A program made the translations under genes and the position numbers. A model generated the notes under the pieces. That model did no database searches. It was not told the DNA's origin and was given only the letters and a program-made list of their open reading frames with translations. From Diogma glabrata (lineage: Eukaryota; Arthropoda; Insecta; Diptera; Cylindrotomidae): a DNA stretch of 64,000 nt. Of the stretch, positions 34,219 through 47,817 are shown piece by piece. Numbering within the stretch: the first letter of the stretch is position 1; every line of letters begins with the position of its first letter. The stretch spans positions 148,799,096-148,863,095 of the forward strand of contig OY856188.1 in NCBI GenBank assembly GCA_963693315.1, given 5' to 3'.

Positions 34219-34515
34219 TTGCTATATGTGGCAGTCCATGATTCATTGGTGTCGTCCAAGTTCATCGACCTAATCGCCAAAATTGTATATATAAACCTTT
34301 GTGTACTGGATTTAATATTGATTCAATTAATAAGACGAAATTATCACTTGGTATTGGTATATCATTCACATAAAATTTATACTGTTTTTACAACAATCGC
34401 CTTAGTTATTGCGGCGCAACAGTTTTACAATTATTATACAACTGGTCATCTTATTTATGCAATTTTACCAATAATACTTTACCTGCTGGGATTCTCACCG
34501 GTGATGGAGGGCTAA
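34219..34515 (+). CDS. Unrecognised hydrophobic 98-codon ORF
   Basis: The reading frame gives a strongly hydrophobic product with about three potential membrane segments (IAKIVYINLCVLDLILIQLI, VFTTIALVIAAQQFYNYYTT and LIYAILPIILYLLGF). The frame's start is not ATG. It closes at GGGCTAA after PVMEG. About 35 bases further is ATCATGGGGTGAGTG (about 34,547-34,561), which resembles a splice donor. I recognise no family, and AT-rich DNA yields hydrophobic frames easily. It may be part of a host transcript or an accident. Confidence 0.2.
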   Translation: MLYVAVHDSLVSSKFIDLIAKIVYINLCVLDLILIQLIRRNYHLVLVYHSHKIYTVFTTIALVIAAQQFYNYYTTGHLIYAILPIILYLLGFSPVMEG

Positions 34516-35619
34516 AACGCTAAGACTTTGAAGCCTGACGGATATAATCATGGGGTGAGTGAATTTTGTTTATTCTATTTACTTTTTTCTAACGTAGAGG
34601 TGTGAATGCGCGTGAAAGGGTGTAAAAGTGAATGAATGGGGGCTTGCTTTTCGTTGCGTGTGTGTGAGAGCTGGCGGTGCGTGTAAGCGAGACACGTTCA
34701 GTCTAAATTGGAGATGACTATAATTGAAATATTTTTGTTCCGAGGTAAGATTTAGTTTTCCAAATACATTTTTTTTTATTTTAAATTATATTACCTAAAT
34801 TTATTAATTTATATTTTACGTAATCAAAAATCAATCCCAAATAATATGAAAACCAAACAAAAAAAAACAAATTCTTTTCATGTTTAATCTTTATTAACCA
34901 TATTGCACATTAAACCAACTAAAAACTACATGTATTTAATTAAATTGGTTTCGAAATGTTTGGTTGACTTACAAATAAATTATAACTTCTTTTTTGGAGC
35001 TGTAAATAGCTTTTTTTTGGTAATTTATGGTGATTGCGTATGGTTTTAAAAAATTTGGAAAATGTTATTAATAAAAAAAAGGAAAAAAATAATAAAGGCT
35101 TTCAATATAGCGTTTGACGTTCTTCCGTGCTCTAAGATTTGATTCTCGGTTTCCCAGCAACGGCAGTAGTTTACGAACTGTATCAGATTGATCAGATGGC
35201 AGCAATACAACTTATTTTTTTGATTACTACCATCTACGGTACTTGCTGGGTGTCTTTGAGCTTAATTGTCTTGCTTCGCGGTCTGAGTGTGTGGGTGGAC
35301 GTGAGCGTGTATGCCGCGTGAGTGTGTGGGCGTGTGGGAATGATTGTGGGGGTTGGACGTGCTGATCGTGGTTCTTTCGCAAAAGGGGTCGCTAGAGTCT
35401 CATATTTTCATTCGTATTGTTTCCATTTCTGTTTATTCACGTAATTTGCGTGCATTTCTGTATTTGTGTTGAAGCAGCAGGTATTAATCTATCGGATCCA
35501 CGATGACTGAGCTTTAGTCGTTACGGCTTTAATAATCTCTAGGTACGCAGCCTGCTATGCCGCTTCATTGGTTCGCCAATGGAGAAGCTCTTCATTACAC
35601 ACTTCACGTGGAATGCCCC
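34516..35619. other. Unassigned region with locally raised GC
   Basis: 34,590-34,700 and 35,270-35,370 are richer in GC/GT (GTGTGTGAGAGCTGGCGG, GTGTGGGTGGACGTGAGCGT) than anywhere nearby. A 60-codon hydrophobic frame at 35,139-35,321 follows an acceptor-like CTCTAAG. Together with the donor-like site near 34,553 this could be an uncharacterised exon-intron structure. Evidence is weak. Confidence 0.25.
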
Positions 35620-36884
<1,265 letters not shown>

Positions 36885-37081
36885 GATACATTCCATATTT
36901 CCATTATATACCGGTGGTTTAATAAAAACCCATTTTAAAAAATTAATAATCTAACTACAGGAAAATATAAAATATAAAGCAAAATGAATAAACCTAATAA
37001 AACAATTAAACCATTAGAGAAAATAAATAAAAATGAATTTGACAAAAGAAGTAAACCGAAATAATAACAGTTTTATGGTGT
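36885..37081 (+). repeat. Left arm of a 4.5-kb spaced inverted repeat
   Basis: AGATACATTCCATATTTCCA through AATAACAGTTTTATGGT matches, inverted, 39,630-39,769 joined to about 41,353-41,445. The arm stands immediately upstream of a PLE nuclease fragment, so it may be PLE-derived terminal sequence, since PLEs often carry inverted or direct terminal repeats. Confidence 0.75.
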
Positions 37082-37488
37082 GTCCGTGGTGTGTAAGCTT
37101 CGAAATGTAAGCTATAAACCAAAAATCAAAACTGAGCCAAATGAGAAACCAGGTATTTATAAAATATCCTGCAACGACAGTGAAAAATTTTATTTAGGTC
37201 TTTCTCAACGCAAAATAGGACAACGCCAGAAAGAACACCTTACAGAAATAAAATAAAAAAGGGCTGAGAATTCTAGCGTTGTCGCTCATACGCCGCTCAA
37301 CAACACGTCACCATCAAAATTAGAGCTCATAAAAGAGATTAACAGCACCTAAAAGCGTACGATATTTTTTTCATTGAAAAAGAAAATCAATTAAACCCCG
37401 GTATCCTGATGAACAATAAAGAAGGAAACATAAAATCTAATTTATTTAACCTAATAATTAAAAGACCGCCGAACATTTCGTCGCTTTA
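37082..37488 (+). pseudogene. Penelope-like GIY-YIG nuclease fragment
   Basis: The frame from 37,082 reads VCKLRNVSYKPKIKTEPNEK, PGIYKISCNDSEKFYLGLSQ, RKIGQRQKEHLTEI and stops at 37,254. Later parts include YDIFFIEKENQLNPGILMNN and SNLFNLIIKRPPN. GIYKISC...FYLGLS..KIGQR..EH is the GIY-YIG fold (YIG replaced by YLG), and the length fits a PLE endonuclease tail. It is broken by a stop and frameshifts, and no RT precedes it. This is a third PLE lineage, different from those at 223 and 7,005. Confidence 0.7.
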
Positions 37489-37974
37489 ATGATGAAACAA
37501 CGTATTCGCAAAAGTGTAGTTTCGAGATAATTGGGTTTAAAGATTTTTCGATTTTCTGATTTTCGTAAACTGATTTTCGGCAGCACTATTGAATGAATAA
37601 AGATAAATTGGAAAAAAAATTTCTACCAATTACTCTTGATTAATTTCCGCACAGCATATTAAAATTTCACATTGGTACCTGCTGGCTTTTCTACCTAAAA
37701 AGAGGTGAAAAGTCAATCAGGTACCTTATACGTTATTTCATATTTCTCGATTACGATTAAGCCTGAAACTGATTATTATTGAAATAACGCATGATATTCT
37801 TACAATTTTTTATTTATATGAACCGGCCCATCATGTAGTCACGAATGATGCTTATACAATATTTTATATTTACCATTTCGTGTGGCGATCGTAATGTATA
37901 TAAAATTTACGACACTGATTTTGCCCAAGTTATTATTCTGTAGGAATTCGAATATCGTACATGCATTTACGCTG
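37489..37974. other. Unassigned DNA between PLE fragment and LINE
   Basis: No conserved frame. Possibly PLE 3' tail sequence up to about 37,650, followed by older DNA into which the LINE inserted. Confidence 0.35.
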
Positions 37975-39264
37975 TTTCAATATTTTTTTGAGAAATATAT
38001 AAATTTTAATTTAATGAGCTTCTTAGAGTTTTCCAAATTACTTAATGAAAGACGATACGGCTTTCGAAAAGGAAGAGCAACGGGAGATTTGCTTTCGTTT
38101 GTTACTCATCTTTGGAACAAATCCCTTGAAAACTTTGGTGAGACTTTCGGTGTTGCTCTTGATATTTCCAAAGCATTTGACAAGGTTTGGCACAAAAATC
38201 TTATATGCAAATTGAGATGTTATAGTTTAGATGAGCCACTAATTTCTTGGATGCAAAGTTTTATATCTGAGCGAAAATTCCGAGTCAATGTTGACGGTAT
38301 TTCATCGGATGTATTTTCGACTAATGCAGGAGTTCCTCAAGGTTCCGCTTTATCCCCAACTCTTTTTCTTATCTATATTAATCACTTGTTGGTTTCAACA
38401 ATTATTCCTATCCATAGTTTTGCTGACGATAGCACTTTTCATGCATCTCATGCTGCACCTAGATTATATTCACCTTTAGAGCTTAATAACTGTAGATCAA
38501 ATTTGATAGATTCATTAAACGTTGATCTTAAAACTATTTTTGATTGGGGTATTGCTAACAGGGTTGAATTTAATACGTCCAAAACACAAGCTTGCCATTT
38601 TTCAAGATTGTCAACACCTAACCCTTTTCCATTGAAGTTTGATTCCAATGATCTGATGGAGAAAGAGTCCGTGAAACTTCTAGGAGTTGAGATTGAAAAT
38701 AATATGAAATGGAATTTCCATATTTTTAGCCTAGCGAAGAGCGCTGTTCAAAAATTGGGGATTTTAGGACGATGTCGTAAGTTTTTCAATAGTGAACAGC
38801 TTCTTTTAATTTACAAATCTTTTATACGTCCCTGCATGGAATATTGTTCTCATATATGGGGTGGAGCATACTTATGTAGTTTGAAGTATCTTGATTCTGT
38901 ACAGCGGAGAGCAGTTAAATTAATTGGTAACTCAAATCTTACTAATGACCTTGATTTCTTGCAGCATAGAAGAAATGTTGCTGATTTGACGATTTTCTAC
39001 AAATATATCATAGATGAACGGGTTTCTGAAGAAATCAAATCGATTTTACCTAAGTCTGCAAACCTATCGCGTCAAACCAGAGCATCTGTAGCGGCCCATC
39101 CTTTTACGGTTCAAATAATTAGATGCAGAACTGTAGCCTTCCAGCGCGACTTTTCCAACAGAGTCTCTCATCTCTGGAATTCGTTACCTTCGTGGGTTTT
39201 CCCTTATAACTTTAATCCGCAAAAGTTCAAAGTCGCCGTTCATAAATTTCTCAAAGCAACTTAA
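37975..39264 (+). pseudogene. APE-type LINE RT, 5'-truncated, otherwise open frame
   Basis: Homologous to the RT of the LINE at 9,071. The shared part starts at QYFFEKYINFNLM (about 37,978), so the endonuclease and first RT motifs are missing, consistent with the 5' truncation usual for LINE insertions. The rest is one uninterrupted frame of about 430 codons: RYGFRKGRATGDLLSFVTHL, VALDISKAFDKVWHKNLICK, NAGVPQGSALSPTLFLIYIN, catalytic FADDST, KLLGVEIENNMKWNFHIFSL, the thumb-like CRKFFNSEQLLLIYKSFIRP, then CMEYCSHIWGGAY, and a full C-terminus (RVSHLWNSLPSWVFP...FKVAVHKFLKAT). All visible catalytic motifs look intact. Residues upstream of about 37,975 in the same frame are not part of the family, and without a start and EN it is dead. 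Confidence 0.9.
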
Positions 39265-39605
39265 TTCTCAATCGATTCTAATCCCTAGTTGGCATGGTAT
39301 CTTCGGATATTCAGAGACGTTAATATATAATTAATTATATTAACACTAAACATGCTTAACTTTCAATAAAAAAATAAAAAATTCAAATTTGTATGTACGT
39401 TAATTATCAATATATTAATTCTCACCCCCAGTTATAAAACAATTGGAAAATGTTAAAACGCCACTCTATAGAGATCCTTATGGGGAATGCGGGTCACCCA
39501 TTATATAATAACAACGTATAAGTGGCATACGTTATTTACTTCATACTTTAATAATGTTAAAGCGACGATATAATAAATAAATCACCTAAACTATATTTAT
39601 GACTG
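39265..39605 (+). other. LINE 3' UTR and flanking DNA
   Basis: An AT-rich tail follows the stop, ending in TTTCAATAAAAAAATAAAAA near 39,360-39,385, which could be the LINE's polyadenylation signal and tail. The remaining sequence to 39,605 is unassigned. Confidence 0.45.
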
Positions 39606-39769
39606 AAGGATATCCACCCATTTCGGACATACCATAAAACTGTTATTATTTAGGTTCACTTCTTTTGTCAAATTCATTTTGATTTTTTTTATTTTTTTTT
39701 TATTTTCTCTAATGGCTTAATTATTTTATTGTTTTATTAGATCCGTTCTTTTTGCTTTATATTTTATAC
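39606..39769 (-). repeat. Right arm of the spaced inverted repeat, part 1
   Basis: ACCATAAAACTGTTATT through TTTGCTTTATATTTTATA is the reverse complement of about 36,968-37,081. The arm resumes at about 41,353 after an insertion. Confidence 0.75.
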
Positions 39770-41352
39770 TAGCAGGACCCGGCGTACGTTGCTACGCCTA
39801 TAAAAAAGTTTGTGTGCGTACATTTTGTTGAATTAGTAAGAATAATTTCAAAGAGTCGTAATGAGAATAGAAGGAGCCTATTTTAATTTTTCCATTTGGG
39901 AAATATGAATAACAGAGATCATTAGCATTCTAGCTGATCAATCCAGATAGTTTGAAAATTGAACGGAAGGTCAACATTCGAAAGTGATTTCGAAAGAGTT
40001 TCGGAGAGTTTAAATTAAACACTTGCAATTTTTCGCGTTAATCGGCTTAATATGTGTCGCGAAAAATTAGGTAAACGTCAAAACATTCGTTTATTGAGTT
40101 TTACAGTTGTCAATGACTTGCTCTGGAACCGTCATACTTGCGATACAAAATAGGCACACCACACCAAAATTTACTGTTTTATCGTACCCTTTCATGTTGA
40201 CTAATTTTATTTATCAATCTATCCAGATTATTTGATTATTTGCTGATCTTAAATAAAGTTGATTTGGATTTTCAAATATATTTTACCAATTATTTCCTCT
40301 ATATGCGCTCTGTGTGTTTTTATTAGTAATGGAGCATGTCACTGAAAGAAAACTTTGAAGAGCAGACTAAATATGCATAGCGCTGATGTTTGATACTAAT
40401 CGAAAAACCGGTTTAAGAACGACAGCATTTTTAGTAAAGGTTTTCGTTTTTTGGGTTTTGTCGATTTAAGGCTATCGTCTTATTTCGACATTTCTGCCAG
40501 AGTTTAAAATTTGGACTCACATAAATAAGACTAATTTGCAGTATAAAATAAAAATAACAATAAGAATAATATCATTTATAAATCCAGACTTATATACTAA
40601 TCTAAAACCAGTCAAATCACTTCGTTTGTTGACATATTTGCATATATTTTACCGATTTCTTCAAATAACCTACATTGTTTGTTTGTTTTTGAGATTAATG
40701 GGGACGCATATTTTTCTTAATAAGTAAAACACTTTCAACCTGTAGTTTTGATATTATTGTTCATAATCCTTTTCTTCAATACAAAGGTTCCATTGCAAAA
40801 ACTTGCTGCATCAATGTAAAAAGTTTCCTCTAAAAAGAGGAAAAGAAACGCCTATTTTCTATATTTTGAACATGTGTTACATATATATAAACCAAATGAA
40901 ATATGTATTACACATGTATATGCACCAAACCAAGAACATGTTTGTTGTAAATTAGAAATATTTGTTGCAACGTAATGTGTTGGATGCATATAATTGTATC
41001 ATGTATGTATATAATAAATCTATAAATGTATATAATTTTCATCTAAATGGATTTGTTTGTCACATTATACTTTAATTTTCCACTTGAATGGTAATTCTGT
41101 TTTGCGGAAAAAAAATCGATCAAAGATCACTGAGTGAAAGTAGAAAAAAAAGCCATAAGTATAAAATATAATATACATTTAGGCAAACCATTAGGAAAAT
41201 TAAAATTATTGATTAAGAAAACTAAATTAAATTTTAAAATTTCGGCTCCAAGGTGCATTAGTACCTGTTAATGGCAACATTTCAGACTCCTGTGTGCTAC
41301 AGATTTCACTGGAGAGCGCACGCAGACAGACAAACACTTTATTTTATTATTA
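39770..41352 (+). mobile_element. 1.6-kb insertion beginning CTAGCAGGACCCGGCGTACG
   Basis: It interrupts the right arm of an inverted repeat whose left arm (36,955-36,985) is uninterrupted, so boundaries are defined to within a few bases. It starts CTAGCAGGACCCGGCGTACG TTGC and ends GACAGACAAACACTTTATTT followed by TATTATTATAG. This start/end combination is that of a very widespread insect non-coding repeat, probably retroelement-derived. The interior has two related blocks containing CATATTTGCATATATTTTACC-like text (about 40,240-40,330 and 40,620-40,710). No coding capacity. Confidence 0.75.
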
Positions 41353-41445
41353 TAGATTTTTCAGTAGTTAGATTATTAAATTTTTAAAATGGGGTTTTAT
41401 TAAACCACCAATATGTATATAATGGAATGTATCTTACTTTAAAAT
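41353..41445 (-). repeat. Right arm of the spaced inverted repeat, part 2
   Basis: CAGTAGTTAGATTATTAAAT through GGAATGTATCTTAC is the reverse complement of about 36,885-36,958. It is continuous with 39,606-39,769 before the insertion. Confidence 0.75.
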
Positions 41446-41682
41446 TTAGTTTTTATATACTACAGGTGATCAAAGCATAGCTTTCGAAATTCGTAAATAA
41501 TAACAAATAATAAAACAAGAATAGTAAACAAGAATAATAAATAAATGTGGAATTCCTCAATAAACTGTTTTAAAAGCTCCTCTAAAGATGATTCATTTCA
41601 AACTGAGTCCCGATAAAAGTGATATTTTTAATTTAATATTCTTTTAAAAAAAATATAACAACGCTGTTAATGAAATCTTGTT

Positions 41683-41835
41683 TTACAAGGCCCATTGCCT
41701 TAGTTCGTTCAACAGATCTATTTTAGTTTGCGCGTTATGCTCATGTTGTGGCGGTGGCCGATCCATTTTTTCATCCGTTGATACATTTGATGCATCAAAT
41801 CGTGCTTCAAATTCGGCCGCTCTCTTCCGCCGCAT
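41683..41835 (-). pseudogene. 50-codon ORF, possible N-terminal transposase-like fragment
   Basis: ATG at 41,835 to TAA at 41,683 on the minus strand gives a hydrophilic product: MRRKRAAEFEARFDASNVST, DEKMDRPPPQHEHNAQTKID, LLNELRQWAL. Reading past the stop continues NKISLTALLYFF, so the frame is probably truncated. The codon composition is GC-richer than its surroundings. The ending resembles the 'LR.WA..N.I...AL..LL' opening of certain insect transposase-like proteins, but this rests on a weak recollection of the pattern. Confidence 0.3.
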
Positions 41836-43046
<1,211 letters not shown>

Positions 43047-43190
43047 TGGCGGATTATCATACAAGTTTTAAGGCAACCGCACCAGGGCCCCGCGATTCAG
43101 GGGCCCCAAACATAAGCAAAAAAGAAACTAAAACCAGACAAGTTTGAAATATATTTATTTTCAGGCATTAAAATTACATTTTTTTTGTAT

Positions 43191-45010
43191 TTAAGTGTCT
43201 ATAATTTCATCGAATTTAATTTCGTCCAAAAGTTTATTGTCAATAGAAAGAATGGATAAATCGTTCAAACGATCATTACTCATAGTATTACGCAAATAAC
43301 TTTTGATTAACTTCATTTTTATCAAATTATCAAATGTGAAATAATTTTTGGCAAATTGACATTCGTCAATCAATTGATTTGCATTGAGATCTTTTGGGTA
43401 TTTTGCTGTTATTGTTCTGCAAGAATTAGCAATCTCTTCATCACTCATTAAATTTAGATGTATCAAAAACGAGTACTATCTAGATCTTTATAATCTTTAG
43501 CACGCTCTCTCAGATTGAAAAGAAAAGCCTTTATAATTGGCTTGAACAACGATTTTTCAAGGTGGTCTTTTTGTTCCTCTAGACAAAGTGTTTGTGACGT
43601 TGAGCAAGATTGAATATTATTTGCGGTTTGAATATTAGATGAAACAGAATTTAAAAGCTGACAGGCATCATCAAAAATTTTGTTGTAATCTTTATTTTCC
43701 AAATCTGTAACTATTAAATCAAACAGTTTTTTCTCACCGTGACAGTTAAATTAGATTTTTGTAATGCTCGATTCACAAAATTAAACTTGGTTAGTACACT
43801 TTTCCAGAGGACAAGCATCAAAATATTTTCGAATTGACATAGTTTTTTTATCAAACCTGTCACCACCGCTTTGTTATCGTCACTGAAGCTTTCCTTATGT
43901 AGGAAAGATTTTAAAACATGCAACACTTTTAAATAACAAGAATGTAAAACGTGAACTGATTCGTATCTAGCTGACCATCTTGTTCCAGTTGCTCTCTTTA
44001 ACGTGTATTCGCTATTTTCGGTTAATTGTTCTTGTAATCGATTCCATCGAAAAAGGGAATATACGGAAAATCCATAAAGTTTTTCAACCATATCAAAAAA
44101 CTTAGTTGCAGCAGTATTGCCAGAAACACTATTTTTACCGACTAAATTTAATGAATGAGCAGAGCAAGGGACAAAAATTGCTGTTTCATTTGTTTGACGA
44201 ATCAATCTTTGTAGGCCACCATAAATACCTGCCATATTGTAAGCGTTGTCATATGACTGGCCTCTACTATTATCAATGTTTATTTCGTTTTCAATGTGGA
44301 ATTTCATAATGATGTCAAAAAGATAATTCGATGTATGACCTTCGATTTCATCCTGAGTGGAATCGACACTAAACGAATAATATCGAGACTATAATTTCCG
44401 AAACAATGTGACTTTTAACATATTTTGCCATGATAGAGATGAATTCTTCACAAATTGTGCATAAAAGCTACGATGCTTTTCCTAAAAATATTCCGAATAA
44501 TAAAAAAAAATCATTTGTCAATGTTACATGAAAAGAGTGTACCTTTTCCTTTATTGCCAAAACGAGAAATATGTTCTTGTAAAAAGGGATCAAATTTAGC
44601 CAATCGTTCAAGAGATCCAAGAAAGTTTTCATTGTGTTTTGATCCTAAAATTTCATCGTGACCACGAAAAGCAAGTCCTCGTGATGCAATTTTAGTTGTA
44701 TTATTAAAAGATTTCTCGAAAGTAAGTGCATTTTTGATACGCATTTTATTTGTAAAATTATTGGTCATGTGATACTTAGACTCTTCATGCTTCGAAATGT
44801 GATGAATTATTCCAATTATTGAATCTTTTTAATGAAAATGCTTGCGATTTTCCATTTAAATCACCAAATAAACGGCATACAAAACAAAAAACTGCTTCGG
44901 CTGACCTGACGGTGAATAGATTAGCCAATCTCGTTTAATTTTTGTTGCATTTGTGAGTTTTCTATAAAAATGAAACTCAGTGAATTTTCGACCATATTTT
45001 CCAGCATTTT
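43191..45010 (-). pseudogene. hAT transposase, ZMYM1-like, broken
   Basis: N to C on the minus strand: TTF-type zinc-finger remnant (GRKFTEFHFYRKLTNATKIK, RDWLIYS, then in another frame VFCFVCRLFGDLNGKSQAFS and HEESKYHM, about 45,000-44,770). GLAFRGHDEILGSKHNENFL and LAKFDPFLQEHISRFGNKGK follow (44,680-44,540, DUF4371 type), then a frameshifted VDSTQDE region (44,370) and NSRGQSYDNAYNMAGIYGGL, AIFVPCSAHSLNLVGKNSV, GTRWSARYESVHVL (44,270-43,950). The helical region runs to 43,463, and the C-terminal hAT dimerisation end reads KLIKSYLRNTMSNDRLNDLS (about 43,300). Domain order is complete, but at least three frameshifts and stops make it inactive. It is better preserved than the copy in the 19-22 kb hAT. 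Confidence 0.88.
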
Positions 45011-45157
45011 TCATTGCATCTATGTTTTGACACGCAAAGGCACCTAAGAAACTAACTGTATAATAGTACTTTATTGTTGAGATGTTTAATGAACTAGTTT
45101 ATTTTCGATCAAAAGTTTACAATGCGAGCGAGCAATGTATCGAGCGAGCAATGAGTA

Positions 45158-45557
45158 TTGCAAATTTGTGAGAAAATAAAATTCATTAAACACGAAAGCA
45201 ATACGACGTTTTACTCTTCCGACAGAGAAGCATGTTTTAATTTAAAAATAAAATTCATTGATAAAATAAATAAAACGAATAAAGAGGACATCTTTATAGT
45301 AAATGAGGACGGAGGAGGACGGTCCTACCGAAAAGAGGACACAAAATAATCTATTGACTGATCACTATACAAAACTAATCGATCAAATTAAGCATGAAGT
45401 GAAACTCGACCATAACATTGAGTTAATTGAGAATACAACAGGTGATAAACTTGTACTTGTTGACAGCCTATGTTATGAAACATATACAGCTAAAAAAATC
45501 ATGTTTACAACAATCATCCTTACAACAATCGAATCAACGCTTGAAAACCACCACTAG
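45158..45557 (+). other. Unrecognised plus-strand frames inside the hAT
   Basis: Two overlapping frames (45,158-45,349 and 45,303-45,557) with hydrophilic, protein-like text, for example NLKIKFIDKINKTNKEDIFI and NLLTDHYTKLIDQIKHEVKL. A one-base shift joins them. They lie between the two transposase modules and on the opposite strand. I recognise no family. This may be captured sequence, an inserted older element, or chance. Confidence 0.2.
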
Positions 45558-45559
45558 TT

Positions 45560-46100
45560 CCGACCATATTGTTTGCGTTGTCATATGACTGTCTCTGCAA
45601 TTTTGCATGTCAATTAAGTTTTCTTCGAGGAATTTTTAAACGATGCCAAAAAGATACTCTTATGTTTGACCCTCAATTGGAATAAAAGCAACTAATCGTT
45701 CATTGATTTTACCATCTTTTACATATCGAATGCAAAAAGCCAATTAATCCGAATGACTTACATCCAGAGTGGAGTCAACACTAATCGAATAATAAACTGC
45801 GTTAATGACGTTTGCTGCAATACGATTTTTGATTTCTTGCCCCATGGTGGTAATAAATTTGTCACATATTGTGCTTGAGAGGTACGACGTTCTTCATAAA
45901 AATATCCCAATAACAATCACTTTTATCATTTCATTAAGTTTACTTCAGATGTCGCATACCTTTTCCTTTGTTGCCAAATTTATCACTATGCTCTTTTAAG
46001 AAAGTATCAAATTTAGCCAAAAGCTCAAAAGCTCCAAGAAAGTTACCATTGTGATTCGAGCCCAGAGTTTCATCACTCTCGGAAGTTCGGCATTAAAACT
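45560..46100 (-). pseudogene. Second, partial hAT transposase module
   Basis: Minus-strand text LGSNHNGNFLGAFELLAKFD, then TFLKEHSDKFGNKGKGM (about 46,065-45,955), YSISVDSTLDVSHSD (about 45,795-45,750) and a Q.C.DSHMTT remnant of the RGQSYDN motif near 45,575. This repeats the DUF4371 part of the module at 44,680-44,270 in the same orientation, so the hAT contains two diverged copies of the same coding segment. Confidence 0.7.
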
Positions 46101-46557
46101 TTTGTTTTTTATTTATTTTCTTTATAAATTATATATCTTTATTTAAAATATTCGAATAGATTATTGCTTTTAGATTGCAAAATAGAGAAATCGAAAATTT
46201 TATTTGGAATTATTTATTTGAGAATCTGAGAAAACAATGGAACCCATAGTTAAAAACTGCTGCAAGAGTATCGTTTGAACTAGAGAATCAATTCATGATA
46301 CACATTTCAGAGATTTTTAAGGGTGTTATTGTTATCGTTTTTCCTGTTCTGATTTCAGACATGCAGTTTTGAATCATCAAAAAATCAGTTCTGTTTTTTA
46401 GCCATCAAAAATAAATTTTTGAAAATACTTTAATTTGCAAGGGTTTTTTTCGAAGCTGATGACCGTTTTATTTAGTAATCAATTTTGGAAAAAATGAAGG
46501 ATAAAGGGCCCCCAAAAATTTACCCGCTCCAGGGCCCCCTGAACTCTTAATCCGCCA

Positions 46558-46762
<205 letters not shown>

Positions 46763-47229
46763 CCGCACGCTTTTAATAAAAAGAAAAATTTTATTAAAAG
46801 AAAAATTTGATTTTTAAAAATTACATATTTCAATTCATTTTGACACAGAATAATGCAAAGCCTACCACAATTTGTAAACTATTTGCATTTAATTTATAAT
46901 TAGTAGTTCATTTTTTCAAGTAATTATATGCGTTTGGGCATTAAATCAAAGTCGTAGAAAAAGTATATAACAAATCTCGAGTTGTAAAGCATTTTCCATG
47001 CTCCTGAAGATTAATATTTAAAGTTTGCGTAAGAAGTTTCATATTTCGCAGAATTTTTTTTATTTCTAACAAGATTATTTTGGTTATTATTTGTTTTAGT
47101 AGAGAATAGTGAATAGTGAGAATTAAATGAAAATGTTTTTCCAAAATAAATATGTGTGTTTCATAAATTCGGTATGTAATGTAACATAAAAATATAAAAA
47201 TAAAAAAATCCCATATAATGTAATAGACT

Positions 47230-47714
47230 AAGAGCCCGCGACGGCTTGACCTTCGTTATTTTATAAAAGCTGAAAGTTTCTCTGCGCATACCCCCTACTC
47301 AGGTAGGAACGATTAGCGACATATTAAGTTTGGATCATAGTGGCTTTGGCAAGGAGCAGGTTCCAAAGGGGCCTCCAAAGTTTCGTGAAAGTATAAAAGC
47401 TAATTTTTTTATATATTCTTCGGGATAGTATAAATAAACTTTAAAGTTTAAGGGTGTTTGGCAGGGGGTTACCACGATAGTAGGTGTCTGGCAATGGGTG
47501 ACGTGACTTCTAATACTATCCCGAAGAACATATAAAAAAATTAGCTTTTATACTTTCACGAAACTTTGGAGGCCCCTATGGAACCTACTCCTTGCCAAAG
47601 CCACTATGATCCAAACTTCATATGTCGTTAGTCGTTCCTACCTGAGTAGGGGGTTTGCGCAGAGAAACTTTCAGCTTTTATAAAATAGCGAAGGTCTGAC
47701 CGTCGCGGGCTCTT
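47230..47714. mobile_element. 485-bp palindromic TIR element, AAGAGCCCGCGACGG ends
   Basis: Arms of about 210 bp are inverted copies: AAGAGCCCGCGACGG (47,230) and CCGTCGCGGGCTCTT (to 47,714), GGATCATAGTGGCTTTGGCA against TGCCAAAGCCACTATGATCC, and CTTCGGGATAGTAT against ATACTATCCCGAAG. The central spacer is about 80 bp. ACT flanks both ends (47,227-47,229 and 47,715-47,717), a possible 3-bp duplication. Markedly GC-richer than its surroundings. No coding. Confidence 0.85.
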
Positions 47715-47817
47715 ACTCTATAAAACATTTCCATAGTATGGAGTCTAATGACAGTGGAAAAATTCAACTTAAGCAAAAATAAATAAGTGATGAAGAAGTT
47801 TCAACGTTGAAATTGTC

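Noticed and set aside
34219..35321. Idea of a chemoreceptor-like gene from hydrophobic frames at 34,219 and 35,139
   Set aside because: Only generic hydrophobicity. No conserved receptor motif such as a TYhhhhhQF ending, and the splice sites are unconvincing. Kept only as low-confidence ORFs.
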